Both the position numbers and the translations under genes were made by a program. A DNA stretch of 64,000 nucleotides from Sphingomonas sp. Leaf34 (GTDB lineage Bacteria; Pseudomonadota; Alphaproteobacteria; Sphingomonadales; Sphingomonadaceae), in assembly GCF_001421805.1 (NCBI RefSeq), contig NZ_LMLC01000001.1, positions 1,105,982 through 1,169,981 of the forward strand, given 5' to 3'. The notes beneath the pieces were generated by a model. The model ran no database searches. It was not told the origin of the DNA and was given only the letters and a program-made list of their open reading frames with translations. Positions 43,892 to 51,840 of this stretch are shown in pieces. Within the stretch, counting starts at the first letter, position 1; every line of letters begins with the position of its first letter.

Positions 43892-44227
43892 TCAGATTCC
43901 GAAACCGCGACGCTTGATCTCGCCGAGCAGCACTTCGGCCACCGGATGCCCAATTTCGCCGCCCGATTGCTCATAGGCGCTCGTCAGATCCGCGTCCGAT
44001 GCGGTGCTCAGCAGGGCACGGACTTCGGCGCTGAAGTCCCCGACTTCGTTAGCGGCTGCTTCTGCTGCGTCGTCGCTCGTAATTGCGGGCTCGTCACCGG
44101 GAGCCGGCGCGTGGGCCATCACGGCGTCCCGCTTAAACATGTCGAAGGCGTCGGCAGCTTCGTTGCGCTCCTCCAGTGCGATCTCGAGGAGGGTGAACAG
44201 GTCGAGCGACGGTGCGGTGTTTTCCAT
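43892..44227 (-). CDS. Hypothetical protein, operon partner of SRAP (111 aa)
   Basis: A 111-residue acidic protein with a helical N-terminus (LDLFTLLEIALEERNEAADAF), an Ala/Glu-rich middle, and the C-terminal VAEVLLGEIKRRGFGI. No recognised domain. It is 3 bp upstream of the SRAP gene and 69 bp downstream of two tandem palindromes that may control both. A role with SRAP is suggested by position only. Confidence 0.7.
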   Translation of the reverse strand: MENTAPSLDLFTLLEIALEERNEAADAFDMFKRDAVMAHAPAPGDEPAITSDDAAEAAANEVGDFSAEVRALLSTASDADLTSAYEQSGGEIGHPVAEVLLGEIKRRGFGI

Positions 44228-44295
44228 CGTGGAAGCCTAGGCCCGGTTCGTTGCTCCGCGCAACATGGCACTGACGCACGTCGTTGGCTCGGCGA

Positions 44296-44333
44296 GTTAT
44301 CCGTCCGATAACAGCTTATCCGTCCGATAACAG
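44296..44333. promoter_or_regulatory. Tandem operator-like palindromes
   Basis: Two adjacent perfect copies of the 19-mer TTATCCGTCCGATAACAGC. Each contains the interrupted palindrome TTATC-CGTCC-GATAA. The 19-bp period (about two helical turns) places both on one face of the DNA. They lie 69 bp upstream of the minus-strand gene at 44227. Confidence 0.65.
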
Positions 44334-44350
44334 CGTCGGTCGCGATCACG

Positions 44351-44647
44351 CTAGCGAGGATCGCCCATCCGTTTCAGGTTCGCGGTGTCCAACCGATGTC
44401 GACGACTCTGGGCCTGTCGGCTGCCTCGCAGACCCGCCATGGTCAGCTGCTTGTCCCGGACGTAGGCGTAGGCTCCACTGACGGCGAACGCAGAAATCCT
44501 GCTAATGTGCGCTTTTTGCGCAGCCTGCGTTGCGGTGACGTTATCGAATTCAAGAAACGCACGGCGCGTCAGCGGGTTCTCGAACGCGAGCCCGATTACT
44601 GCGATCAATTCTCGCTCATCGGGTACTAGATGGTTGACGTTGGACAT
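44351..44647 (-). CDS. Doubtful hypothetical protein (98 aa)
   Basis: A possible 98-residue protein starting MSNVNHLVPDERELIAVIGL, with LTRRAFLEFDNVTATQAAQK following. The N-terminal 60 residues read like a helical protein; the C-terminal part is basic and less convincing. An overlapping plus-strand frame (44505-44714) is weaker. Confidence 0.4.
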   Translation of the reverse strand: MSNVNHLVPDERELIAVIGLAFENPLTRRAFLEFDNVTATQAAQKAHISRISAFAVSGAYAYVRDKQLTMAGLRGSRQAQSRRHRLDTANLKRMGDPR

Positions 44648-44710
44648 CAACGGCGCGGGTGCGGCGATGTCGGCCCGATCCAGTAGGTGTAAACGCAGCT
44701 TGAGCACCGC

Positions 44711-45268
44711 TTAGTCTGCTGCGAGCGTCACGGCAAACTCCGTCATGAACGTGGCGAACCTTTTGGCGTCGGAACCGACTGCGCGAAGATGCACATGGAT
44801 GCGGTCGAAGTCTTCGTCGCCATTGGGGATCGGGTCGGCGATACGATCAACCCCGGTGCGCGATCCGTTGGGCAGCGCATAACCGGCGGCGGCGGCGAAC
44901 AGGTTTTGCTCGTTGGAGACCAGGATGTTGCTTGCCACATTAAAGAAACCCTGGTCGCCCTTCGATGCGAAGCCGAGCGCGACGCCGGCGTGACGAATCT
45001 CGCTAGTCCGCAAACGGGCGCTGAACGGTTTGGGATATAGCGCGACTCCCCGGCGCCATCGTCGCGCTCGCGTTGGTCTGGAAAAGCCGGCACCCTGATG
45101 CAGGCTTGGCTCATTCACGCCTTCCGCCTTCTCTGAGCAGCAGGGTCGGTCGGTAGCGACGCTACCCCCTAACCAACTCACGCTGTCGAAACGGGTCGAA
45201 ATGACGCAAGCATCAATAGGCGGCGCGACGCCAAGCCATTGTTTGACCAAGGTTTTAAGCTGGAGCAC
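44711..45268 (-). CDS. Doubtful hypothetical protein or gene remnant
   Basis: A 185-residue frame. The first 75 residues read like non-coding GC-rich DNA. From about residue 75 on (GVALYPKPFSARLRTSEIRH, FFNVASNILVSNEQNLFAAA, RFATFMTEFAVTLAAD) it looks protein-like. It may be the 3' part of a decayed gene beside the tRNA-Ser end of the accessory segment. No family recognised. Confidence 0.35.
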   Translation of the reverse strand: MLQLKTLVKQWLGVAPPIDACVISTRFDSVSWLGGSVATDRPCCSEKAEGVNEPSLHQGAGFSRPTRARRWRRGVALYPKPFSARLRTSEIRHAGVALGFASKGDQGFFNVASNILVSNEQNLFAAAAGYALPNGSRTGVDRIADPIPNGDEDFDRIHVHLRAVGSDAKRFATFMTEFAVTLAAD

Positions 45269-45286
45269 GCAACCCTGAGCGGGATA

Positions 45287-45379
45287 TGGCGGAGACGGAG
45301 GGATTCGAACCCTCGGTACCAGTAAACCCGGTACGGCGGTTTAGCAAACCGCTGGTTTCAGCCACTCACCCACGTCTCC
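45287..45379 (-). tRNA. tRNA-Ser (anticodon GCT)
   Basis: On the minus strand the acceptor GGAGACG pairs with CGTCTCC. The anticodon loop TTTGCTAAA carries GCT, and a long variable arm (TACCGGGTTTACTGGTA) marks a serine tRNA. The T loop GGGTTCGAATCCC and an encoded CCA (45287-45289) are present. It closes the accessory segment that starts at tRNA-Gly. Confidence 0.96.
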
Positions 45380-45535
45380 GGCTGCGGCAGATGCGGGGCT
45401 ATAGCGAGGGTCTTCATGGGGAGCAACGCCTGTAATTCGCACGGCTCGGGAATTCTGTCATTCTTAATCCTCCTGCCCGATCCTGCTACTCATCCCGTAT
45501 TCGCCCAAATTCGACACGCCCGTTCGGTTCGTTCA

Positions 45536-45564
45536 TTGCGTGGCAAGCCCGACGTTGATTAACT
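45536..45564 (+). promoter_or_regulatory. Possible promoter of the EipA-like gene
   Basis: TTGCGT (-35) and TTAACT (-10) are spaced 17 bp apart, about 40 bp upstream of the ATG at 45607. Confidence 0.4.
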
Positions 45565-45606
45565 TGATCGACGACAGGGCGCCTTCGTTTTTGGGGATTG
45601 ATCAAC

Positions 45607-46359
45607 ATGCGTAGCTTCTGGCTTGGCCTGGGTGCCTTAGCGACGACCCTGTGCTGGACTGGTGCATCCGCGCAGGTCCGTACAATCGATCCCAACCGAG
45701 CAATTGACGGCGACCTCTCCGCGGAGGCTTATTCCGCGCCATCGCATACGCAAGCAGCGACCCAGCCGTCGCGCCCGGCCTATCCTGAAACACCTGCGCA
45801 AACCGAGCCGGTCACGCCGCCGCCTGCCAATGAACCAGCGCCCGAAACGCGCGCCGAGGCAACGATGCAGGCCGCCGATACCTATCAGCGCGATGATCTG
45901 CTTGCGGCTGGCGAAGGCGTTTTCGGTAAGGGCGCGGCAGGGCTGGGCGGGATTCTCGAAAATATTCTTAAGGATCAGGGTCAACCCAACGCCTACATCG
46001 CAGGGCGCGAGGCATCCGGCGCGTTCATCCTCGGGGTGCGCTATGGCTCGGGTATCATGAGCCACAAGGTCGAGGGCCAGCAACCGGTTTATTGGACAGG
46101 ACCATCGGTGGGCTTCGATGTCGGTGGGGACGCGAACAAGGTCTTTGTGCTGGTCTACAATTTGTATGATACCGAAGAGCTTTACAAACGCTTTCCGGCG
46201 GTCGAAGGCCGTTTGTATCTGGTCGGGGGGTTCGCGGCGACCTATCTGCGCCGGGGCAACGTCGTCCTGATCCCGATCCGTCTGGGCGTCGGCTGGCGCG
46301 CGGGCGTCAATGTGGGATACATGAATATCACGCACAAAAGCCGCTGGTTGCCGTTCTGA
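45607..46359 (+). CDS. DUF1134 / EipA-family envelope protein
   Basis: A 250-residue periplasmic protein of the DUF1134 family, named EipA for envelope integrity in Brucella. It has a signal peptide (SFWLGLGALATTLCWTGASA-QV), a Pro/Glu-rich disordered stretch to about 95, then the conserved domain. That domain includes AYIAGREASGAFILGVRYGSG, GPSVGFDVGGDANKVFVLVY and GFAATYLRRGNVVLIPIRLGVG. The ATG at 45607 follows GGGGA; a TTG three codons earlier is also open. It appears to be transcribed alone. Confidence 0.92.
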   Translation: MRSFWLGLGALATTLCWTGASAQVRTIDPNRAIDGDLSAEAYSAPSHTQAATQPSRPAYPETPAQTEPVTPPPANEPAPETRAEATMQAADTYQRDDLLAAGEGVFGKGAAGLGGILENILKDQGQPNAYIAGREASGAFILGVRYGSGIMSHKVEGQQPVYWTGPSVGFDVGGDANKVFVLVYNLYDTEELYKRFPAVEGRLYLVGGFAATYLRRGNVVLIPIRLGVGWRAGVNVGYMNITHKSRWLPF

Positions 46360-46592
46360 TCTAGGCGTGACGGGGGGCAAACGGCTCATAACGGGATCGG
46401 TGTAGCTGCGGCCGTCGTGTTGCGTGGCGGCCGGGTGCTCAAGAGCGTCGTTCTAGGATCCGCATGAGGTGTTACGCGACCCGCTCAAACGCTTTGAACG
46501 CGCCCATCATGATGGCAGGGCAACCGTCAAGAGCTTGTCCAAAGGCGCAAGACGCGTGCGGGTATCGCTCGGTGTTGGCGGTTGAGATTTGC
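46360..46592. other. 233-bp gap, nothing recognised
   Basis: Between the convergent EipA-like and DUF1993 genes. GCTCAAACGCTTTGAACGCG near 46484 is a weak inverted repeat that could assist termination. No gene found. Confidence 0.4.
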
Positions 46593-47114
46593 TTACGGCT
46601 TCATGCGAGGAGCACCGAGAAAATCGCGCTTGCCGAGTTTCATGCCTTGCGCGCGTAGGATCGCGTAGGCGGTTGTGGCGTGGAAGTAGAAATTGGGTTG
46701 GGAGAAGGACAGGAGGAAGTTCGCGCCGGTGAAGGGCATCGTGACGGTCCCGAACTCGAACCGGGTATCGGCGTCCGCGAGCGCATCGAACGCCTCCCGG
46801 TCGATCGCCTCCAGCCGCGCGATCGCATCGCGCACCAGCGCATGGAGCCCGGCGAAGTCGGTCGGCCACGGCGACATGTCGGGGGCGAAGCGACCGCCGC
46901 GGACGCCGTCGATCCCGCCGACCGAATGCACCGCGCATGATTTCACCTGATAGCCGAACGGCAGCATGTCGTCGGCGAGCCGCGCGCCGATCAGCGCGGC
47001 GGGCGCAAGACCCCGCTCGGCGGCAAACGCCTCCGCCTTGTCGAGCAGCGCGTCGACCGCGCGGAGAATCTGGAGGTTCGAGGGGATCGTCGCATCGTAA
47101 AGGGAAAACGTCAT
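46593..47114 (-). CDS. DUF1993 family protein
   Basis: A 173-residue cytosolic protein of the DUF1993 family, all-helical and DinB-like. Key segments are SLYDATIPSNLQILRAVDALL near the N-terminus, ADDMLPFGYQVKSCAVHS, MPFTGANFLLSFSQPNFYFH and TAYAILRAQGMKLGKRDFLG. The scattered histidines (HS, FYFH) could bind metal as in DinB-type proteins. The function is unknown. It diverges from ispG, with 117 bp between. Confidence 0.88.
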   Translation of the reverse strand: MTFSLYDATIPSNLQILRAVDALLDKAEAFAAERGLAPAALIGARLADDMLPFGYQVKSCAVHSVGGIDGVRGGRFAPDMSPWPTDFAGLHALVRDAIARLEAIDREAFDALADADTRFEFGTVTMPFTGANFLLSFSQPNFYFHATTAYAILRAQGMKLGKRDFLGAPRMKP

Positions 47115-47231
47115 CGCCCAAGCTCCTATAGTGCGCGCCCCGCTATGACCGACATTGGCGACCCCCGCCAGCGATGTTCCGTTCCGACGCGCTAGTCGCT
47201 ATATACGCGCTCGAACTCCCGAGGAATCCCC

Positions 47232-48359
47232 ATGTCCCTTCGTCCCTGGCGCGATATCACCCGCCGCACGAGCCGCCAGATCATGGTCGGCACCGTCCCC
47301 GTCGGCGGCGACGCGCCCGTCACCGTGCAGACGATGACCAACACGCCGACCGACGACGTCAAGGCGACCGTCGACCAGATCCGCCGCTGCGAAGAGGCGG
47401 GCGTCGACATCATCCGCGTCAGCTGCCCCGACGTCGAATCGACCACCGCGCTGAAACAGATCGTCCGCGCATCCCGCGTGCCGATCGTCGCCGACATCCA
47501 CTTCCACTACAAGCGCGCGCTCGAAGCGGCGGACGCGGGCGCGGCGTGCCTGCGGATCAACCCGGGCAATATCGGCTCGGCAGCGCGCGTGAAGGAAGTC
47601 GTCGATGCGGCCAAGTCGAACGGCTGCGCGATCCGGATCGGCGTCAACGGCGGCAGCCTCGAGCGGCACCTGCTCGAAAAATACGGCGAGCCATGCCCCG
47701 ACGCGCTGGTCGAATCGGCGATGGATCACATCAAGCTGTTGCAGGACCACGACTTCCACGAGTTCAAGGTCGCGGTGAAGGCGTCCGACCTGTTCCTCGC
47801 GGTGGCGGCGTATCAGCAGCTCGCCGAGCAGGTCGATTGTCCGCTGCATCTCGGCATCACCGAGGCGGGCGGGTTCGTCGGCGGCACGGTGAAGTCGGCG
47901 ATCGGGATGGGCAGCCTGCTCTGGTACGGCATCGGCGACACGATCCGCGTCTCGCTCTCCGCCGAGCCCGAGGAGGAAGTCCGCGTCGGCTTCGAGATCC
48001 TCAAAGCGCTCGGCATCCGCAACCGCGGCGTCCGCGTCGTCTCGTGCCCATCGTGCGCGCGCCAGGGCTTCGACGTGATCCGCACCGTCCAGGCGCTCGA
48101 GGAACGGTTGCAGCACATCCGCACGCCGATGAGTCTCAGCGTCCTCGGCTGCGTGGTGAACGGCCCGGGCGAAGCGCGCGAGACCGATATCGGCATCACC
48201 GGCGGCGGCAACGGCAAGCACATGGTCTACCTCTCGGGCGTCACCGACCACCACGTCCAGGACGCCGACATGGTGGACCACATCGTCCGGCTGGTCGAAG
48301 CCAAGGCCGCCGAGATCGAGGCGGCGGACGCAGCGATACTGGCCTCGGTCGCCGCCTGA
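47232..48359 (+). CDS. ispG: 4-hydroxy-3-methylbut-2-enyl diphosphate synthase IspG
   Basis: The penultimate enzyme of the MEP isoprenoid pathway, a [4Fe-4S] protein. The 375-residue product shows the TIM-barrel half ([34 protein letters not shown]). The cluster half has cysteines 272, 275 (SCPSCARQ) and 307 (GCVVNGPGE) plus Glu314, matching E. coli C270, C273, C305 and E312. It is the short bacterial form without the extra plant-type domain. It stands as a single gene. Confidence 0.98.
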   Translation: MSLRPWRDITRRTSRQIMVGTVPVGGDAPVTVQTMTNTPTDDVKATVDQIRRCEEAGVDIIRVSCPDVESTTALKQIVRASRVPIVADIHFHYKRALEAADAGAACLRINPGNIGSAARVKEVVDAAKSNGCAIRIGVNGGSLERHLLEKYGEPCPDALVESAMDHIKLLQDHDFHEFKVAVKASDLFLAVAAYQQLAEQVDCPLHLGITEAGGFVGGTVKSAIGMGSLLWYGIGDTIRVSLSAEPEEEVRVGFEILKALGIRNRGVRVVSCPSCARQGFDVIRTVQALEERLQHIRTPMSLSVLGCVVNGPGEARETDIGITGGGNGKHMVYLSGVTDHHVQDADMVDHIVRLVEAKAAEIEAADAAILASVAA

Positions 48360-48368
48360 GGCGCCGAA

Positions 48369-48515
48369 TCAGTCGCGGGGGTCAGTGTCGGGGGTCAGTC
48401 GCGGGGGCCAGCCGGCTCCCCGCCGCCCGCGCGCCGATGCCCGTACCAGCACCGCCGTCGACAGCAAAATTCCCGACACCAGCGCCCCGATCGACAGGAT
48501 CCCGCCGCTCGTCAT
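48369..48515 (-). CDS. Possible small membrane protein (48 aa)
   Basis: A short frame with one clear hydrophobic helix (GGILSIGALVSGILLSTAVLV) followed by basic residues. The open frame begins at 48626, but the part before MTSGG is not protein-like. It ends 9 bp from the convergent ispG stop. The helix and its position are the only support. Confidence 0.4.
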   Translation of the reverse strand: MTSGGILSIGALVSGILLSTAVLVRASARGRRGAGWPPRLTPDTDPRD

Positions 48516-48708
48516 CCTGACCGACGCCACCACCCCGCCCTTGCCGAACGACACCGAAACCTTCGCCCGATGGACAGCGGGGGGACGGGGCGGATGCGAT
48601 AGCGCGTCGTATTGCATGACGATCAAACGCCGAAGCCAAGCCGGGGTTCAGTATCTGGGTCACGCGACCGTTGGGTAGGGGAGAGGACGGTGATGTGCTC
48701 TCGCCACG

Positions 48709-48792
48709 CGTCATCCCGGACTTGATCCGGGATCCAGGGCCACGAGCGGTGCCGCCCGAAACTCTGGATCCTGACTTTCGCCAGGATGACGG
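48709..48792. repeat. REP-like palindromic element
   Basis: CGTCATCCCGGACTTGATCC and its continuation (48709-48738) pairs imperfectly with 48763-48792 (CTCTGGATCC...GGATGACGGG). It is the same type as 2248 and 28366. Confidence 0.82.
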
Positions 48793-48802
48793 GATGGAAA
48801 GG

Positions 48803-48821
48803 AAAGCGGACGGTCCGCTTT
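48803..48821. repeat. AAAGCGGAC/GTCCGCTTT palindrome
   Basis: A perfect 9-1-9 palindrome. The GTCCGCTTT core recurs at 50770 and in degenerate form near 51812. The rest of the gap from 48822 to 48983 holds only the promoter region of the next operon. Confidence 0.55.
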
Positions 48822-48983
48822 GAGAATGGGGTGGCAATTAGCGGACGTTGCTGATGGGCTGCCGCCTTTCGCAAAAATGGTGACGTTGGGAATATAAAAC
48901 TCACCTCCGCTGGAAAGCCTGCTTGACGTAAAGTGTGCTTTCCATGACAAGCGTCCTTCACAACGAATCGAAGGGGCTTCCAA

Positions 48984-49412
48984 ATGACCGTCCACGTCGC
49001 CAACACCCGCTACCGGGACCCCGCAACCAAGCGATATAATCGCCGGATGATCGGCGCGATGCTTAGTTACATCGTGTTGCTGTTCGGCGTGCAACGTGCC
49101 TTCGACCTCGACGCTATGCACGGCCCTGCTCGCTGGGTGCTGGCGGCACTGCCAGGACTGCCGATCGCGGCCGTTTTCTGGCTGATCGGCGACATGATCC
49201 TGGACATGCACGACGAATATCTACGGCTTCTGGAAGTGCGCAAGGCGATGATCGCGACCGGCGTGACCATGACGCTGGTATCCATCCTGGGTTTCCTCGA
49301 GATGCTGGGCGGCGCGCCGCATCTGCCGCTCTTCTACGTACCTATACTGTGGTTCGGATCACTGGGAGTCGGCCAGTGCGCCAACATGCTGATCGAGCGT
49401 CAGAGGTCGTGA
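48984..49412 (+). CDS. Four-helix membrane protein of an XRE-linked operon
   Basis: A 142-residue inner-membrane protein with about four hydrophobic helices (IGAMLSYIVLLFGVQ, ARWVLAALPGLPIAAVFWLI, TGVTMTLVSILGFLEML, LPLFYVPILWFGSLGVGQ). DEYLRLLEVRKAMIATG is a conserved loop. Such proteins are often paired with a small XRE regulator, as here: its stop overlaps the next gene (GTGA). The function is unknown. The hydrolase gene is third in the same operon. Confidence 0.82.
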   Translation: MTVHVANTRYRDPATKRYNRRMIGAMLSYIVLLFGVQRAFDLDAMHGPARWVLAALPGLPIAAVFWLIGDMILDMHDEYLRLLEVRKAMIATGVTMTLVSILGFLEMLGGAPHLPLFYVPILWFGSLGVGQCANMLIERQRS

Positions 49413-49612
49413 TCAATCATCTGCGTGCGTTACGCGCTGCTCGCGGATGGTCGCAACAACATCTCGCCGACCTTTTGGAAGTGAGCCGGCAGAGTGTCAA
49501 CGCGATCGAGACCGGACGCTACGATCCATCGCTTCCACTAGCCTTCAAGCTCGCCGAACTGTTCGACCTCGCCATCGAAGACGTCTTCGTCAGCCCTTCA
49601 AAGGAGCAATAA
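49409..49612 (+). CDS. XRE-family helix-turn-helix regulator (67 aa)
   Basis: A 67-residue DNA-binding protein that is nearly all HTH domain: LRALRAARGWSQQHLADLLEVS, then RQSVNAIETGRYDPSLPLAFK and LAELFDLAIEDVF. This short type (YozG/PlcR-like) commonly controls its own operon. The start is GTG at 49409, overlapping the membrane-protein stop. The hydrolase gene begins 2 bp downstream of the stop. Confidence 0.93.
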   Translation: MINHLRALRAARGWSQQHLADLLEVSRQSVNAIETGRYDPSLPLAFKLAELFDLAIEDVFVSPSKEQ

Positions 49613-49613
49613 C

Positions 49614-50519
49614 ATGATCCGTGACCTCGGTTTGAGCATCGCGGTATCAGCCATGACTATCGGCACCGCTTTCCATCCTGTCGCAACCCATGCCGCAGCA
49701 TCCAATCGGATCATGCAGATGCCGCACATTTCAGCGATTTCCATAGGCGAAGGCACGCCGGTCGTCCTGATCCCCGGCCTGTCGAGCCCTCGAACCGTGT
49801 GGGACGGCGTGGTAGCTGGTCTTGCCAAGGACCACCGCGTCTATGTGGTACAGGTCAACGGTTTTGCCGGCGACGCCCCAGGTGCGAACCTGTCGCCTGG
49901 CATACTCGAAGGCATAGTCGAGGACCTCCATGCGTTGATCGAACGCGAGAAGATCGCAGGTGCCGCGATCGTTGGTCACTCGATGGGAGGGCTCGTTGCG
50001 CTGAAGCTGGCCGAGAAGCATCACGCCGATCCCGGTCGGATCATGATCGTCGACGCACTACCTTTCATCGGCACGCTATTTTCACCCGCCGCGACCGTCC
50101 CCATGGTCGAGCCGCAGGCCAAGGCGATGCGCGACGCGCAGGTGGCCAGCTATGGCAAACCCGTCAGCGACGCGGCCGCGCAGGCGATTGCAGATCGGCT
50201 GGCATTGAAGCCGGTATCGCGTGCACTTGTGTCGGGCTGGGTGAAGACGGCCGATCCGAGAGTGTCCGGCGCCGCGATGTACGAGGACATGACCAGCGAC
50301 CTGCGCCCCGTGATGAAGACGATCGTGACGCCGATTACGCTGGTCTATCCTTGGTCGGTCGGCGGGCCGACCAAGCCGCAGGCGGATGCGATGTATCACG
50401 CAGCGTACAAGGATGCGCCGCATGTCACCTTCGTCGATATTGGTGATGCCCGGCATTTCGTCATGCTCGACCAACCGGCACTGTTCCAGAAAGCGGTCGG
50501 TGCGTTCCTGTCGCGCTGA
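49614..50519 (+). CDS. Secreted alpha/beta hydrolase
   Basis: A 301-residue hydrolase with a signal peptide (MIRDLGLSIAVSAMTIGTAF, cleavage near THA-AAS). VVLIPGLSSPRTVWDG holds the oxyanion hole. The nucleophile elbow GHSMGG places Ser at about 124, and GDARHFVMLD supplies the catalytic His. The strand-final Asp lies near the middle of the C-terminal half. It probably cleaves an ester or amide in the periplasm. It begins 2 bp after the XRE gene and is the last gene of that operon. Confidence 0.88.
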   Translation: MIRDLGLSIAVSAMTIGTAFHPVATHAAASNRIMQMPHISAISIGEGTPVVLIPGLSSPRTVWDGVVAGLAKDHRVYVVQVNGFAGDAPGANLSPGILEGIVEDLHALIEREKIAGAAIVGHSMGGLVALKLAEKHHADPGRIMIVDALPFIGTLFSPAATVPMVEPQAKAMRDAQVASYGKPVSDAAAQAIADRLALKPVSRALVSGWVKTADPRVSGAAMYEDMTSDLRPVMKTIVTPITLVYPWSVGGPTKPQADAMYHAAYKDAPHVTFVDIGDARHFVMLDQPALFQKAVGAFLSR

Positions 50520-50880
50520 TATATTGCGATGCGCCCTGCAGAGGTAGGGCGGCTGCTTGCCGCTCTGAAGTCAAATCACCGGTTGACCCAAGTCGCGCGC
50601 CACTCATCGATCTAGCCTTTCTCCGTTTGCAACCCCAACCTGAGACCGTCGATTTGGCAGCGTGCAAGCAGCCGTCCCGTCATCCCCTTTCGCCAATCTG
50701 TTCCCGTTCGATCATTCTCGAATTTGCCAACCGGAGATCGAAAAATGGGAAAGATCGAAATTAACGAATGTCCGCTTTCGGTGTTGCGGAGCGGCAATCG
50801 GGGCGTCTTTTGTTGGGCGAAAGCGGACGAGCGAAGGTCGGCCCTCAGGATCGACTCGAAATATTCTTCTATTTGGAGAG
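50520..50880. other. About 360-bp gap with a GTCCGCTTT inverted repeat, no gene
   Basis: GTCCGCTTTCG (50770-50780) pairs with CGAAAGCGGAC (50818-50828). Several short open frames cross this gap on both strands, but none reads as a protein and they overlap one another. It probably contains a decayed repeat shared by sphingomonads. Confidence 0.5.
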
Positions 50881-50910
50881 GATGGCGCGCGCCGCATAGC
50901 GCGCGCCATC
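50881..50910. terminator. 12-bp perfect stem downstream of the barrel gene
   Basis: GATGGCGCGCGC (50881-50892) pairs exactly with 50899-50910 around CGCATA, 2 bp past the stop of the minus-strand outer-membrane gene. No T-run follows. Confidence 0.65.
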
Positions 50911-50912
50911 CG

Positions 50913-51491
50913 TCAGAAACGAATCCCAATGCCGCCCAGGACATTTTGGCGCGAGGAGTGGCTGTAGTAATTCGCGTATTTGTACTCAGCGCTGACGTAA
51001 AAGTTTCGGACCAAAGAATACTCGATCCCGCCACCAACCTGATAACCGTCCGTACGATATCGGGTATTGAAGGCAGTGCCGCCGGCGGGATCCCCCGTAA
51101 ATGTCTTTCGCTGGCTGTCGTTGGCGTAACCCGCCTTGCCAAAGATCAGCAGAGCAGGAGTCGCCAGGTAACCGGCTCGAACCGCGATTCCAATTTCTCG
51201 GCGCGTCTCCGTGCACACCCGGCCACCTAATACACCGCTCGCGCAGCTTTGGCCTTTGGTATCGAGATAGCTGACCTCGGGTCCGACAACGATTTTCTCG
51301 CCGATGATGCCGTCCCAGCCTGCAGAACCGCCATAGGCAAACTTGTCATCATGGTCGCCATTGGCCTGTATCCGATCGACGCCAGCCTTTGCTTCAAGGC
51401 GAAACCCGCGGAACGACGTACTTTGAGCGAATGCCAAAGATTCGCATGCAACCAGTGCGATAGCTCCTACCACAGCCTTATATTTAGCCAT
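50913..51491 (-). CDS. Outer-membrane beta-barrel protein (OmpA-like porin fold)
   Basis: A 192-residue outer-membrane protein. The signal peptide is KYKAVVGAIALVACESLAFA-QS. The mature chain alternates in barrel fashion (GFRLEAKAGVDRIQANG, GVDRIQANGDHDDKFAYGG, YQVGGGIEYSLVRNFYVSAE, YKYANYYSHSSRQN) and ends GIGIRF with terminal Phe. Two Cys (QSCASGVLGGRVC) probably form a loop disulphide. The ATG at 51491 lies six bases after AGGAGG. It resembles the small opacity-type barrels (Omp25-like) of alphaproteobacteria. Its role is unknown. Confidence 0.87.
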   Translation of the reverse strand: MAKYKAVVGAIALVACESLAFAQSTSFRGFRLEAKAGVDRIQANGDHDDKFAYGGSAGWDGIIGEKIVVGPEVSYLDTKGQSCASGVLGGRVCTETRREIGIAVRAGYLATPALLIFGKAGYANDSQRKTFTGDPAGGTAFNTRYRTDGYQVGGGIEYSLVRNFYVSAEYKYANYYSHSSRQNVLGGIGIRF

Positions 51492-51840
51492 TAGCATCCT
51501 CCTAATCTTATCGTTATCCAACCGGATCGGTTTCCCTTGGTGAATATCGAACAGATTTGGTCGGATTGTCACGACCCAAAACACAAATGTAATAACCACC
51601 GCCCTCGGCATAACTATTTGTCAGGCGTTTGTATTTTACAATGTATTGACCGCCCAACACGTTGGTGTTGGACTTTACGCTCAGGTTTGGGCGCTCAGGT
51701 TTGGGCGAAAATCGGCGACGCGCCTCTATTGTCGATACTGCGCATCCCAATGAGTCGAACGCGGGCACAACGTATTGGACGTGATGGCACCGCAACGTCC
51801 GAGCGGCACCAGCGTCCGAAACGGGAAGCGGACCTGCCGT
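51492..51840. other. About 350-bp gap with a 14-bp tandem repeat
   Basis: GCTCAGGTTTGGGC occurs twice head to tail (51679-51706). CGTCCGAGCGGCAC near 51793 also occurs near 41997. The DNA is less GC-rich than its surroundings and should include the promoter of the barrel gene. No gene found. Confidence 0.5.

Noticed and set aside
46464..46658. Plus-strand 64-codon frame between the EipA-like and DUF1993 genes
   Set aside because: No ribosome site, overlaps the DUF1993 3' end, and the composition is not protein-like.
50662..51230. Overlapping plus-strand frames between the hydrolase and barrel genes
   Set aside because: They overlap each other and the certain barrel gene, cover an inverted repeat, and do not read as proteins.
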